Assembly (NCBI RefSeq): GCF_002093745.1 | Contig: NZ_MTSB01000011.1 | Span: 1 to 64,000, forward strand | DNA length: 64,000 bases | Reading direction: 5' to 3' | Source of the DNA: Pseudomonas graminis | GTDB taxonomy: Bacteria > Pseudomonadota > Gammaproteobacteria > Pseudomonadales > Pseudomonadaceae | Shown here: piece by piece, positions 1-10,085 of the stretch | How positions within the stretch are numbered: position 1 is the stretch's first letter | Layout: each line of letters opens with the position of its first letter | Notes under the pieces: generated by a model | The model's database searches: none | What the model was told of the DNA's origin: nothing | The model's input: only the letters and a program-made list of their open reading frames with translations | Program-made: the position numbers and the translations under genes

Positions 1-895
1 TTGGGGAAGCGTGCAGCACGTCGTTGTTGATGGGTGCCGTTTTTATCGGTCATGCGGGAAATTCTCTGCGCAGCAACGGGCCATTCACCCGCCTTATGCA
101 GAACTGCATTCCAAAATGTGTGCCGAAAATATTTTTATTGTTTAAAAACAGATAGATAGCCGTATAAGGCAAGGTGTGTAGACAGTTTTTTAACCAGGAA
201 TCGTGAAATAGCGCGCAGTTCCATACGCATGTGCGCAAGCTTTTGTTTGTCTGCTGGAGAGCTTGAGGTGTATGCCTTTACCCGTTTTACCCGACCATTT
301 GATGCGCAGAATTTTGCGCATCAAGGATTCTCGTCCACCGGCGTCGCACAGAGCCTGGTGGCATGTCTGAAAGCTTGAGGTTCACGCCAAAAAACTTCAA
401 TCAGCACGTATTTTGAGGCGGCTGCAAACACTTCTGTTTTCTGCCAATCCGCTAAAGAGGGTGGGGTGATCTCGCATCCAGCAAGTGGCAATGCATCACG
501 AAAATATTGTATTGACATCGTTGTCTTGCGCAGGCATAAATACTTTAAGGACTTAATGTTACTTGCGTGACTACATGGACGGTAGGGTTTTTATGCCTCG
601 GTTAACTCTTGCTACAGTGATGCTCATTTGCACATCGTTTGATGTAGCCTGTCTCATGCCCGCCCCCCTTAAACGTTTTATCGATTGCTCACTCTGTCGT
701 TTTCTATTTTCTCACCGTGCTGTTGATTGATCGATGGCGTGTCTTGTTTTCTGAAAATCTTAACGGAGGTGAAGGATGGGGCCATAGAGTCGTCGCTCAC
801 CCTTTTCGTTTTAAGACGCAGGCTGCAATCTCGTACGTGTGCCGAGAAAGCGCCGTGAACTATATATTACTGTAGTGTTAAAGTCAGGAAGACTT
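1..895. other. Region with no recognisable gene
   Basis: Nothing here can be tied to a known family. Two short minus-strand frames (50-238 and 321-518, 62 and 65 codons) lack convincing ribosome binding sites and recognisable motifs. The base composition is more A+T-rich than most of the window. A strong Shine-Dalgarno (GGAGGTGA, 765-772) stands before an ATG at 776 that opens only Met-Gly-Pro-stop. This could be a minimal upstream ORF in the leader of the secreted-protein gene at 896, or chance. Confidence 0.5.
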
Positions 896-1285
896 ATGAA
901 GCGTATTTTGATTCTGCCGTTCGTAGCAATGTCTCTGTTTTCACTTCAAGCATCAGCCGTATGCTTGAATATCAAAAACACCTACAGCGGCACCATCGCT
1001 GCCAATTCTGAAATAGTGGCCTATGGTCCTTTTCAGATCACCTCTGCCTCAGGCTGCAGCAGTGCGAATATTTCTTCGACCGCAGCTGCGCTAGGTACGG
1101 GTTCTGCGCCAGCGTTGTATATTGACAAGCAATCAGGCTCGGGATGGGTGCAAGTGGCTCAAAGTACGTTGACAGGGAAAGCCTCCTATCTGGAGTTCGG
1201 CGGCTTTGGTACTTACCGCATCAGGCATGTGAACACGACTTCTGCCGTCAGAGCGTATTCGGGCACGACTGCTTATTCCCGGTAA
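896..1285 (+). CDS. Small secreted protein of unknown function
   Basis: This encodes 129 residues. The start at 896 is chosen because translation from it begins with a textbook signal peptide: a Met-Lys-Arg n-region, a hydrophobic core ending around Ser-Leu-Gln, and an Ala-Ser-Ala cleavage motif near residue 20. A longer frame from 839 would put a charged, unlikely extension in front. The mature part is rich in Ser, Thr, Gly and Ala. It contains two cysteines (near residues 22 and 54) that could form a disulfide after export. No enzyme motif is visible, so a periplasmic or extracellular protein is inferred. A perfect hairpin follows the stop codon. Confidence 0.6.
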   Translation: MKRILILPFVAMSLFSLQASAVCLNIKNTYSGTIAANSEIVAYGPFQITSASGCSSANISSTAAALGTGSAPALYIDKQSGSGWVQVAQSTLTGKASYLEFGGFGTYRIRHVNTTSAVRAYSGTTAYSR

Positions 1286-1330
1286 GTCAGGCAGTGTGAT
1301 GTGCTGATCAAGCACAGCTCGATAGTTTGA

Positions 1331-1356
1331 GTCAGGTCATTGATGAATGACCTGAC
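1331..1356. terminator. Perfect hairpin downstream of secreted-protein gene
   Basis: An 11-bp arm (GTCAGGTCATT) pairs perfectly with its complement around a GATG loop, 45 bp after the stop codon at 1285. There is no strong T-run, so it may be a weak or Rho-assisted terminator or an mRNA 3' stabiliser. Confidence 0.5.
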
Positions 1357-1578
1357 CGCCCGCTGTTTAGCGTGGGCCGTTCTTAATCGTGGCGACGCAT
1401 CGGTGATGCGGTGGTTCAACAGGCTCGTGCGCGCGTCAGCATCGGAATGTTTATTCACTGCCAGTAGAGCCTGAACGCAGCATTGCGCACACTGATTCAG
1501 CGTAGCCATATTAAGGGTGTCGGCAGGGCAGGCATCAACATCTGATTGCAGCAGCACGTGCCCTCAGTCATTAATGCC

Positions 1579-2814
<1,236 letters not shown>

Positions 2815-2916
2815 TTATTGTTGTCTCCTGCATTTTTAATGGATGGCGTCGAGATAAGAAGGCAATATCCAGCGCATTATCTGGACTTTTCGAGGGTCCG
2901 GACGGGGGAGGGCAAC

Positions 2917-3786
2917 ATGGTCAGAACGGCTGTCACCGCCATACCGGTGTTCAAGCTCTACGGAGAAACCACGGCCTGGCCGACGCCGGACCTGATCCAC
3001 TGCGAGTCGATCCCCGAGCGCAGCAAGATGCACGAATGGGAGATCAAGCCGCATCGGCATGGCGATCTGGTTCAGTTGCTGTATGTGCAATCGGGCAAGG
3101 CGAGGCTGAAGGTCGAAGACAGCGTCAGCGAGGTCGAGACGCCGTCATTGCAGGTGGTGCCGGCCTTGAGCGTTCACACGTTCAGGTTCGCCGAAGACAT
3201 TCAGGGCCACATTCTCAGCCTGGCGAGGCCGCTGGTGGAGCAACTGGAGGCGGCGCTCGACATTTCGGCGATGAGTACGGCGCGTTGTTACACACTGGGG
3301 GCCGACAGCCACTACGTGGACACGCTGTTCAGCGCCATTGCTCGCGAGTACCGGCAACCCAGGGCGGGCCGCGACCTGATGCTGCACTCGTTGATCAATG
3401 TGCTGGCGGTCTGGCTCAGTCGGCGCAGCAGCGCACACGCAGGCGAAGAAGTTCAGGCGATGGACCGCGGACGCGAGCATCTACAGGCCTTCATGCATCA
3501 ACTGGAAACGAGTTTTCGCGAACACTGGTCCATCGATCAGCACGCACAGGCGATGGGCCTCAGCGCGGCGCATCTGAACGCGCTGTGTCGGCGTCTGTGC
3601 AACCAGTCGGCGTTGCAGATCATCAGCCAGCGACTGTTACTGGAGGCCAAGCGCAATCTGATTTACACCACCATGACCATCAATCAGGTGTCCGACAGCC
3701 TGGGGTTTTCCGAGCCGGCTTATTTTTCGCGCTTTTTCAAACGCGCTACCGGGCAGTCGCCTCGGGAATTTCGTCAGCACAAATAG
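2917..3786 (+). CDS. AraC/XylS-family transcriptional regulator (PobC/PobR type)
   Basis: This encodes 289 residues. The start at 2917 follows a purine-rich GGGGGAGGG site; upstream in-frame codons would add a non-conserved tail. The N-terminal ~140 residues look like a cupin sensory domain (E-I-K-P-H-R-H-G-D followed by an L-Y-V-Q-S-G-K-A strand). The C-terminal ~100 residues form the double helix-turn-helix of AraC proteins, including the signature ending F-S-E-P-A-Y-F-S-R-F-F-K. It lies 153 bp from pobA in divergent orientation. That is the layout of AraC-type activators of p-hydroxybenzoate hydroxylase in other pseudomonads, so activation of pobA by 4-hydroxybenzoate is inferred from context. 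Confidence 0.88.
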   Translation: MVRTAVTAIPVFKLYGETTAWPTPDLIHCESIPERSKMHEWEIKPHRHGDLVQLLYVQSGKARLKVEDSVSEVETPSLQVVPALSVHTFRFAEDIQGHILSLARPLVEQLEAALDISAMSTARCYTLGADSHYVDTLFSAIAREYRQPRAGRDLMLHSLINVLAVWLSRRSSAHAGEEVQAMDRGREHLQAFMHQLETSFREHWSIDQHAQAMGLSAAHLNALCRRLCNQSALQIISQRLLLEAKRNLIYTTMTINQVSDSLGFSEPAYFSRFFKRATGQSPREFRQHK

Positions 3787-3814
3787 AAACGGGGCGCTCA
3801 AGAACGCCCCGTTT
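3787..3814. terminator. Bidirectional terminator between araC-type gene and ppnN
   Basis: AAACGGGGCG and CGCCCCGTTT form a perfect 10-bp stem with an 8-nt loop directly after the stop of the plus-strand regulator and just past the end of the convergent minus-strand gene. A/T ends on both sides suit termination in both directions. Confidence 0.8.
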
Positions 3815-3837
3815 GCCTGCCGGTTATCGCTGTGGGA

Positions 3838-5211
3838 TCAGGCTACGACCTGATAGCACGGCACATAGGCCGCGCCACCCGGCAATTTCATCCGGTGCTG
3901 ATCGACGAACGCCTGCAACAGCTTGTCCAGAGGCCCCATGATCGAAGGGTCGCCCTGGATCTGATAAGGGCCGTGCTCTTCGATCAGGCGAATGCCCTTG
4001 TCCTTGACGTTGCCGGCGACAATGCCGGAAAACGCCCGACGCAGGTTGGCGGCCAGTTCGTGCGTCGGCACGTCGTGGTTAAGTTGCAGTTTCGCCATGT
4101 TCTCGTGGGTCGGATCGAACGGGTGCTGGAAGCTTTCTTCGATCTTCAGCAGCCAGTTGAAGTGAAACGCATCGTTGCGCTCGCGGCGGAACTGTTTCAC
4201 TTCCTTCAGGCCCTGAGTCATCTGCCGGGCGACGTCTGCCGGGTTGTCGATGATGATCTGGTAATGACGCTGTGCTTCTTCACCCAGCGTGGCACCCACG
4301 AACGCGTGCAGTTGTTGCAGGTACGGTTCGGTGTTTTTCGGGCCGGTCAGGATCACCGGGAACGGCACGTCCTTGTTGTCCGGGTGCATCAGAATGCCCA
4401 GCAGGTACAGGAACTCTTCGGCAGTGCCCGCGCCACCCGGGAAAATGATGATGCCGTGGCCGACACGCACGAACGCCTCGAGACGTTTTTCGATGTCCGG
4501 CAGAATCACCAGTTCGTTGACGATCGGGTTTGGCGCCTCGGCAGCGATGATGCCCGGCTCGGTCAGGCCCAGGTAACGACCGCCGACGATGCGCTGCTTG
4601 GCGTGGGCAATGGTGGCGCCCTTCATCGGGCCTTTCATGACGCCGGGGCCGCAGCCGGTGCAGATGTCCAGGCTGCGCAGGCCCAGTTCATGGCCGACTT
4701 TCTTGGTGTATTTGTATTCTTCGGTGTTAATCGAGTGGCCACCCCAGCACACCACCATCTTCGGCTCGACACCGGCACGCAGCGTGCGGGCGTTGCGCAG
4801 CAGGTGGAACACGTAATCGGTGATGCCCTGAGAATTGCTCAGATCGATGCGCTGGCTGTCCAGTTCGCTTTCGGTGTAGACGATGTCGCGCAAGGCGCTG
4901 AACAGCATCTCGCGGGTGCTGGCGATCATTTCGCCATCGACGAACGCATCGGCTGGAGCGTTGAGCAGCTCCAGCCGCACACCGCGATCCTGTTGATGAA
5001 TGCGCACTTCAAAGCTCTCGTACGCTTCAAGAATGGTCTTGGCGTTATCGACGTGGGCGCCGGTATTGAGAATGGCCAGGGCGCACTGGCGAAACAGGGT
5101 GTAGGTACTGCCAGAGCCGGCAGCGCTGAGTTGCTGCACTTCACGTTGCGACAGGGTTTCAAGGCTGCCTTTCGGGCTTACGGTGGCGTTAATCACTTGT
5201 CTTGGGAGCAT
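3838..5211 (-). CDS. ppnN: Pyrimidine/purine nucleotide 5'-monophosphate nucleosidase (LOG family)
   Basis: About 457 residues, close to E. coli PpnN/YgdH (454). The enzyme cleaves nucleoside monophosphates to base and ribose 5-phosphate and is linked to (p)ppGpp signalling in enterics. The Lysine-decarboxylase/LOG Rossmann core is visible in the middle, with the diagnostic PGGAGTAEE motif around residue 265 and the upstream C-T-G-C-G-P-G-V-M-K-G segment. The N- and C-terminal domains that distinguish PpnN from short LOG proteins are present. The ATG at 5211 is preferred because GGA lies just upstream. An ATG four codons earlier (5223) is also possible; still earlier codons are not conserved-looking. 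Confidence 0.92.
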   Translation of the reverse strand: MLPRQVINATVSPKGSLETLSQREVQQLSAAGSGSTYTLFRQCALAILNTGAHVDNAKTILEAYESFEVRIHQQDRGVRLELLNAPADAFVDGEMIASTREMLFSALRDIVYTESELDSQRIDLSNSQGITDYVFHLLRNARTLRAGVEPKMVVCWGGHSINTEEYKYTKKVGHELGLRSLDICTGCGPGVMKGPMKGATIAHAKQRIVGGRYLGLTEPGIIAAEAPNPIVNELVILPDIEKRLEAFVRVGHGIIIFPGGAGTAEEFLYLLGILMHPDNKDVPFPVILTGPKNTEPYLQQLHAFVGATLGEEAQRHYQIIIDNPADVARQMTQGLKEVKQFRRERNDAFHFNWLLKIEESFQHPFDPTHENMAKLQLNHDVPTHELAANLRRAFSGIVAGNVKDKGIRLIEEHGPYQIQGDPSIMGPLDKLLQAFVDQHRMKLPGGAAYVPCYQVVA

Positions 5212-5622
5212 TCTATTTTCCATTAGAGCGATGCAGTCGAGCATCAGGATGGTGAGCATCGAGGACGTTCACGCCTGTCAGGCCTTTTCTACAGCACTTG
5301 GGCTGGAAAGCAAACGTCGGAGATCAATCATCACGGGGTTGAATTCGTTTGAAAGCAGGCACTTGCTCACATGACCGTGCGGCTGAATTTTGACGCGGAC
5401 GCAGGGCGACAGTGAACCTGACCCATTTCAAAGGGTCTGTTAGCTGATGGACTTTTCGGACGGGCTTCATTGAAGGGATCGTCAGGCGCTTTTCAACGCG
5501 TCTGATTGGCAGACAACCCGTCCGGGCAGGAGTTGCAAAACCTATCGTCGCCTGCCGCACCATCGCAAGCCGGCCCGTTCAACGAGGCTTTATTTTCATT
5601 CCAGATAAAGATAATTATCGCC
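5212..5622. other. Intergenic region between ppnN and SH3-protein gene
   Basis: About 410 bp between divergent genes. No ORF with a recognisable product, RNA gene or strong palindrome was found. It must contain the promoters of both flanking genes, but I could not single out convincing -35/-10 pairs. Confidence 0.4.
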
Positions 5623-6297
5623 ATGTCTCGTCACCTTTCTGCACTTCTCTTCCGTGCCCCTGGCCTGTTCACCGTGCCGCGTCGCCTGCTCGGCGCAGGT
5701 CTGCTCGGCGCCGTGTTGAGCGTCATCGTGCCTGGCACTGCCCAGGCGGCCAACAACGACCGCTGGGTCAGTGACAGCCTCACCACTTACGTACGCAGCG
5801 GGCCGACGGATGACCATCGCATCGTCGGTACGCTGAAATCCGGGCAGAAAGTCGAGTTGCTCACCACCTCGGGCAAGTTCAGCCAGGTGCGTGGCGAGGC
5901 CGGCTCTACCGTGTGGATTCCCACCAGCGACCTGCAGGAAGTCCCCGGACAGGCCGAGCGCGTGCCACAGCTGACCCAGCAGGTTGCCGAACTGACCGAG
6001 CAACTGGCCGGCATCGACAACACCTGGAAGACCCGCGTGCAAGGCATGCAAGAGACGCTGGATGCGCGCAAGAAGCTGGTCGATGAACTGGAAGCGCGGA
6101 CCAAGACCCTCAACGATCAACTGGCTGACTCCCAGGCTGAATTGCGTGCCACGCAGGCGCGACTCGGCGATGAAAACAAGCAGGTCATGATGCGTTACAT
6201 GGTCTATGGCGGCAGCATTGCCGGTGCAGGCCTGCTGGTCGGCCTGATCCTTCCGGCCCTGACCAAAGGCCGCAAGAAAAACGACGGCTGGGTCTGA
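5623..6297 (+). CDS. SH3-domain membrane protein (TIGR04211-like)
   Basis: This encodes 224 residues, beginning at the ATG at 5623 that opens an N-terminal basic region and hydrophobic signal sequence ending Ala-Gln-Ala near residue 42. A bacterial SH3 domain follows (residues ~45-105, with Y-V-R-S-G-P and V-W-I-P-T motifs). Next comes a long heptad-patterned coiled coil (~110-190) and a single C-terminal transmembrane helix (around G-G-S-I-A-G-A-G-L-L-V-G-L) ending in a basic tail. This order matches the TIGR04211 SH3 family found in many gammaproteobacteria. It is probably anchored in the inner membrane with the SH3 domain in the periplasm; its exact role is unknown. Confidence 0.82.
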   Translation: MSRHLSALLFRAPGLFTVPRRLLGAGLLGAVLSVIVPGTAQAANNDRWVSDSLTTYVRSGPTDDHRIVGTLKSGQKVELLTTSGKFSQVRGEAGSTVWIPTSDLQEVPGQAERVPQLTQQVAELTEQLAGIDNTWKTRVQGMQETLDARKKLVDELEARTKTLNDQLADSQAELRATQARLGDENKQVMMRYMVYGGSIAGAGLLVGLILPALTKGRKKNDGWV

Positions 6298-6312
6298 GTC
6301 GGCTTGCGTTCT

Positions 6313-6339
6313 GCATGCCAGCGCCTGGCGCTGGCATGC
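6313..6339 (+). terminator. Hairpin after SH3-protein gene
   Basis: GCATGCCAGCGC and its exact complement form a 12-bp stem with a 3-nt loop, 16 bp after the stop codon at 6297. There is no downstream T-run, so termination is probable but not certain. Confidence 0.6.
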
Positions 6340-6657
6340 GACACTCAAAGGCACCTTCAATCGGCCTTTAACCTTCTTCATCCCTGCGCCTGTTCGATCC
6401 AGTTCGCAATGTCTGCATTGAATGCTAGCGCCGATGAGGTGCGAAGTTGATGTTCGTTCTACAGTTTCTGCCTGGATGGTCGAAAAACTGAGTGGTGCCG
6501 TTCACCCGATACCGCTGTGCGGGTGATGAAAGCAGGCGATGCCTGGCACCTGGCTATCAGTTATCAAGCGTGTCCTGAAAAACGGGCTGCTGAGCCGGGT
6601 CTGAGTCGCTCTCAGGCACGGGTCTCATATTTCACCCTCTCCTGTGCAGGAATCCGG
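6340..6657. other. Intergenic region upstream of REC-TPR gene
   Basis: About 320 bp. It holds a 7-bp inverted repeat (TCACCCG at 6502-6508, CGGGTGA at 6520-6526) but no recognisable gene. The reading frame is open back to 6517. However, the coding start at 6658 is favoured by its position at the conserved beginning of the receiver domain and by the preceding CAGGAA. Confidence 0.4.
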
Positions 6658-8259
6658 ATGCTGGCGTACAACCAAAAAAGCTTTCTTATCGTTGATGACT
6701 TCTCTGACTTTCGCAGTTCAGTCAGGTCGATGCTGCGTGAACTGGGCGTCAAGGAAGTGGATACCGCCGACACCGGTGAAGAAGCACTGCGCATGTGTGC
6801 GCAAAAGCGCTACGACTTCGTGCTGCATGACTTCAACCTTGGCGATGGTCGCAAGAACGGTCAACAGGTGCTTGAAGACCTGATGGTCGAGCGGCTGCTG
6901 AGTCACGAAAGCGTTTTCATCATGGTCACTGCCGAAAACAGTCAGGCAATGGTCATGAGTGCGTTGGAGTGGGAGCCGGACGGCTACCTGACCAAGCCGT
7001 TCAATCGGGCCGGGCTGGCTCAGCGTCTTGAAAAGCTCGTGCAGCGCAAGACGCTGCTCAAGCCGATTCTGCAGGCGCTCGACCGTCGTAACCCGGCAGA
7101 GGTGCTGGCCGCTTGCGACGCATTGATCAAGCAGGACCCGCGTTATGCGCCCTTGTGCCTGCGCCACAAGGCCGAGGCCCTGCGCGACCTGAAGCAGCAC
7201 GAGCCGTTGGAAACCTTCCTCAAAAGCATTCTGGCCGACCGCGCCACGCCTTGGGCGTATGGCGCGCTGGGCAGCCTGTTGCTGAAACGCGGCAAGGCTG
7301 CCGAGGCGCAGGCTGTTTACGAGCAGGCCATCAAAGCCTTTCCGATCATGCCCGCGCTGTACGACGGGCTGGCTGACGTGCTGGTGGCCCTCGGTGATGC
7401 CAAACGGGCTCAGACGGTGCTGGAAAACGCGGTGCGTCTGTCGCCGCTGGCGGTTCGCCGGCAACGGCTGCTGGGCAAGCTGGCACTGGGCAACGAAGAC
7501 TTCGAGAGTGCTTCCAAGGCCTATCGTCAGGCGGTTTCCCAAGGGCAGCATTCACGTTTCAAAGACCCCGAGACCAATCTTGGGCTGGCACATGCCCTGA
7601 TCAGCAAAGGCGGCGAGCAGGGGCTTGATGCGCGAACCCGTGTCGAGATCAACAATGCCTTGGGTGACGTCGCTAAAGAGCACAGCAATGACGAAGGTCT
7701 GCAAGTGCGTACGCGCTTGATGAAGGCCTCCAGCCTGCAACACTCGGACCCGGAAGCCGCCGCTAAACTCACCGAGCAGGCAATGGCCCGGCTCGATGGA
7801 TCGGAGCTGTTTCTCAGCGCCGATGCCGCCTTGATGGTGGCCGCCCAGCTCAAGCAACTGGGTCAGGAAGAGGCGGGTGCCGGTGTCTTGATGAGCTGTG
7901 CGCAAGTCTATGGCGACGATCCGGCGGTGATGAAAAGCGTGGCCAGCATGACCGACGATCCTGCCATTCTGGGCGCCAACAAGGCGGCCAGCGATCTGAA
8001 CCTGCAAGGCGTGCGCAGCTACAAGGCGGGCAACCTGACCGAAGCCCAGGCGTTTTTCCGCAGTGCGCTGGCCTTGCAGCCGAAGAACCTCAGTATTGCG
8101 CTCAACATGGCGCAGTCGCTGCTTCATCCCGGTCAGAACCTGGGGCAGGCCGGGCTGGACGAGTGCCGTGCCAGCCTGACGATGGTCGGCAAGATCCCGG
8201 ACAGCGATCCGCGCTTCGAGCGTTATCAGAAACTCAGGGAGAGGGCGTTTGGCGCATGA
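6658..8259 (+). CDS. Response regulator with C-terminal tetratricopeptide repeats
   Basis: This encodes 533 residues. Residues 1-125 form a complete CheY-like receiver: acidic pair D13/D14, phospho-acceptor D58 (in V-L-H-D-F-N), T91 and K113 (L-T-K-P-F-N). The remaining ~400 residues are a series of TPR-like helix pairs, for example A-Y-G-A-L-G-S-L-L-L-K-R-G-K-A-A-E-A. There is no DNA-binding or enzymatic output domain. Phosphorylation therefore probably controls protein-protein interaction. The stop codon overlaps the start of the kinase-like gene (ATGA at 8256-8259), so the two are translationally coupled and likely form a pair. Partner and pathway are unknown. Confidence 0.88.
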   Translation: MLAYNQKSFLIVDDFSDFRSSVRSMLRELGVKEVDTADTGEEALRMCAQKRYDFVLHDFNLGDGRKNGQQVLEDLMVERLLSHESVFIMVTAENSQAMVMSALEWEPDGYLTKPFNRAGLAQRLEKLVQRKTLLKPILQALDRRNPAEVLAACDALIKQDPRYAPLCLRHKAEALRDLKQHEPLETFLKSILADRATPWAYGALGSLLLKRGKAAEAQAVYEQAIKAFPIMPALYDGLADVLVALGDAKRAQTVLENAVRLSPLAVRRQRLLGKLALGNEDFESASKAYRQAVSQGQHSRFKDPETNLGLAHALISKGGEQGLDARTRVEINNALGDVAKEHSNDEGLQVRTRLMKASSLQHSDPEAAAKLTEQAMARLDGSELFLSADAALMVAAQLKQLGQEEAGAGVLMSCAQVYGDDPAVMKSVASMTDDPAILGANKAASDLNLQGVRSYKAGNLTEAQAFFRSALALQPKNLSIALNMAQSLLHPGQNLGQAGLDECRASLTMVGKIPDSDPRFERYQKLRERAFGA

Positions 8260-8951
8260 GTGAAGAAAGGGAGCAGGGGCTGGATTTTTCCATGGTGATT
8301 GCCTCCACCGTGCATGACATGAAAAATTCGCTGGCGACCCTGACCCAGGCGCACAGCGAATGGCTGGCCAGGCTTTCCGCCCAGCAGCGCGACACGCCCG
8401 AACATGGGGTGATCGAGTACGAGTTCGCCAACCTGAACGGCATGCTGGTGCAGTTGCTGGGCTTGTACAAACTCGGCGTCAACCAGATGCCGCTGCGCCC
8501 GGATTATCACGAGCTGGATGACTTCATCGAAGCGCAACTGGCTCATCACCAGGAAGTGCTGAGCAGCCGTGGCATTGCCGCTCGCTATGCCCTTGATGTC
8601 GGGAGTCCGTTAGGCTTTTTCGACCGCGAACTGGTGGGTTCGGTGGTGGGCAATATCATCGTCAATGCCACCGGTTTTGCCCGCGAGCAGATTTTTGTCA
8701 GCGTGTCTGACGAGGACGGTCAACTGAAGATCACGGTGAACGACGACGGCCCCGGCTATCCGGCTTACCTGATCGAGCAGCAGACCGACTACGTGCAGGG
8801 GATCAATCAGGGCAGCGGCAGCACCGGGCTGGGCCTGTATTTTGCGGCGCACATTGCCCGACTGCACGTGCGCAACGGTTTGCAGGGCCGTATCGAGATT
8901 GCCAACGGTGGCGTTCTGGGCGGTGCTCTGTTCAGCATGATACTGCCCTGA
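8256..8951 (+). CDS. Small soluble histidine kinase-like protein
   Basis: This encodes 231 residues starting at the ATG that overlaps the previous stop. An H-box-like S-T-V-H-D-M-K-N-S-L places the candidate phospho-accepting His at residue 20. The HATPase_c half shows an N-box (N-I-I-V-N-A), a G1 box (D-D-G-P-G-Y) and a G2 box (G-S-T-G-L-G-L). There is no transmembrane segment, PAS or HAMP domain, so it lacks its own visible sensor and is unusually short. It is the likely kinase (or phosphatase) partner of the upstream REC-TPR protein. Confidence 0.85.
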   Translation: MSEEREQGLDFSMVIASTVHDMKNSLATLTQAHSEWLARLSAQQRDTPEHGVIEYEFANLNGMLVQLLGLYKLGVNQMPLRPDYHELDDFIEAQLAHHQEVLSSRGIAARYALDVGSPLGFFDRELVGSVVGNIIVNATGFAREQIFVSVSDEDGQLKITVNDDGPGYPAYLIEQQTDYVQGINQGSGSTGLGLYFAAHIARLHVRNGLQGRIEIANGGVLGGALFSMILP

Positions 8952-9040
8952 ATCCCAGACGGTAGTTCATCGACACGATCCCGGTTCAGTGTGGCTGCCT
9001 GCGCAATCACTGAGCCGGTTTGCGGCGTGCCAATGGTTTC

Positions 9041-9850
9041 TCAGATGTTCAGCCCGAAGTTCTGCTTGATGCTGTTGAGGCTGTCCATCAGCTCCTGATT
9101 GGAGGCGAGTGGGTGATGAATCGGCGAGCAGCCATGCTTGAGCGTGAAGTGTTCAATGGCTTCGAGGGCGTTTTTCCGGTGCTGGGTGTTGGACGAAATC
9201 GTTGATGTTTCCAGCGTCCAGGGCTCGTCTCCGAGGTAAAGCTCCGAGTTGTCGATGTCGGCAAAAAACCAGAACGGCGGGTGCATGTTCTGATTGATGA
9301 TGGCCAGGGTGTGATCGACGTGCTCGAACGCGTTGTGATACGCCTCATCCATCAACCCGGCCGCTTCCAGGCTGCGCCGGGAATAGTAGGAAAACGCCCC
9401 GACGCAATGTCGGTACAAAGGCAGGTTGATACCGTTGCCGTAATCGATCTTGCACACGGCGTTGGCTTCGCCGGTCGGCGTCTTGTTCATCAAACCGTGC
9501 TGGCTGTAATTGAGGTGCTGAATACCGGTCAGTGTCGAGGTCAGGACATACAGCTCGAACACTTCAGGGCTTTTGATGTAGATGTCGTCTTCGATCAGGA
9601 AAAGATGCTCGCACCCCGCGTCCATCAACCGGGACAACGCTCTGTTCTTGGATTTTCCGACGCCGAGGTTGCGTTCATTATTGAAAAACTCTTCGCTGCC
9701 ATAGGCAGAGAATTCAGGGTGCATGTCGCCATCGTTGATGATGACGATGCTGTCGATGACGTCGGTGGGCAGTGAGTCGTAGAGTTTTTTCAGCAGGGCC
9801 GGACGGTTATACGTAACGATCCCGCAGCCAACCTTTTGACCATCGATCAT
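9041..9850 (-). CDS. Family 2 (GT-A) glycosyltransferase
   Basis: This encodes 269 residues. The N-terminus (C-G-I-V-T-Y-N-R-P, then V-I-I-N-D-G-D near residue 37) is the nucleotide-sugar-binding start of GT2 enzymes. The acidic metal-binding motif E-D-D lies at residues 87-89. The C-terminal part is rich in aromatic and His residues and contains no membrane helix, so a soluble cytoplasmic enzyme is expected. It is divergent from a methyltransferase gene. Together they could modify a surface glycan, but acceptor and sugar cannot be read from the sequence. Confidence 0.82.
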   Translation of the reverse strand: MIDGQKVGCGIVTYNRPALLKKLYDSLPTDVIDSIVIINDGDMHPEFSAYGSEEFFNNERNLGVGKSKNRALSRLMDAGCEHLFLIEDDIYIKSPEVFELYVLTSTLTGIQHLNYSQHGLMNKTPTGEANAVCKIDYGNGINLPLYRHCVGAFSYYSRRSLEAAGLMDEAYHNAFEHVDHTLAIINQNMHPPFWFFADIDNSELYLGDEPWTLETSTISSNTQHRKNALEAIEHFTLKHGCSPIHHPLASNQELMDSLNSIKQNFGLNI

Positions 9851-10085
9851 GGTGATCCTCTGTTCTCTAGGGCATGAGCCTGATTTTTCATGGCTTGCAT
9901 CCGCGCAGACCCGGCGTTCAGGGCTACGCTGACGTAAATCATTGTACGTGCTTCGTGGGCTGCAATATTTGCGCCAATGGCCCGGCCGACGCAGCCTGCG
10001 GGCCGGCGCCCGTTAAAGTTTTGCCTGGTTGCGCCGACACCCCGGACAGGCTGTATCCAATATCACGTTGAGCGGTGGGTAGGTG

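Noticed and set aside
321..518. Minus-strand frame of 65 codons near the left end
   Set aside because: Reasonable composition but no Shine-Dalgarno, no signal peptide and no recognised motif.
1273..1557. Minus-strand frame of 94 codons downstream of the first secreted protein
   Set aside because: It runs through a perfect hairpin and overlaps the end of the secreted-protein gene. No good start site or recognised domain; it could be real but cannot be supported.
3832..5226. Long open plus-strand frame (464 codons) opposite ppnN
   Set aside because: It is the mirror of a high-G+C gene; its translation has no motif and the minus strand encodes a complete LOG-family enzyme.
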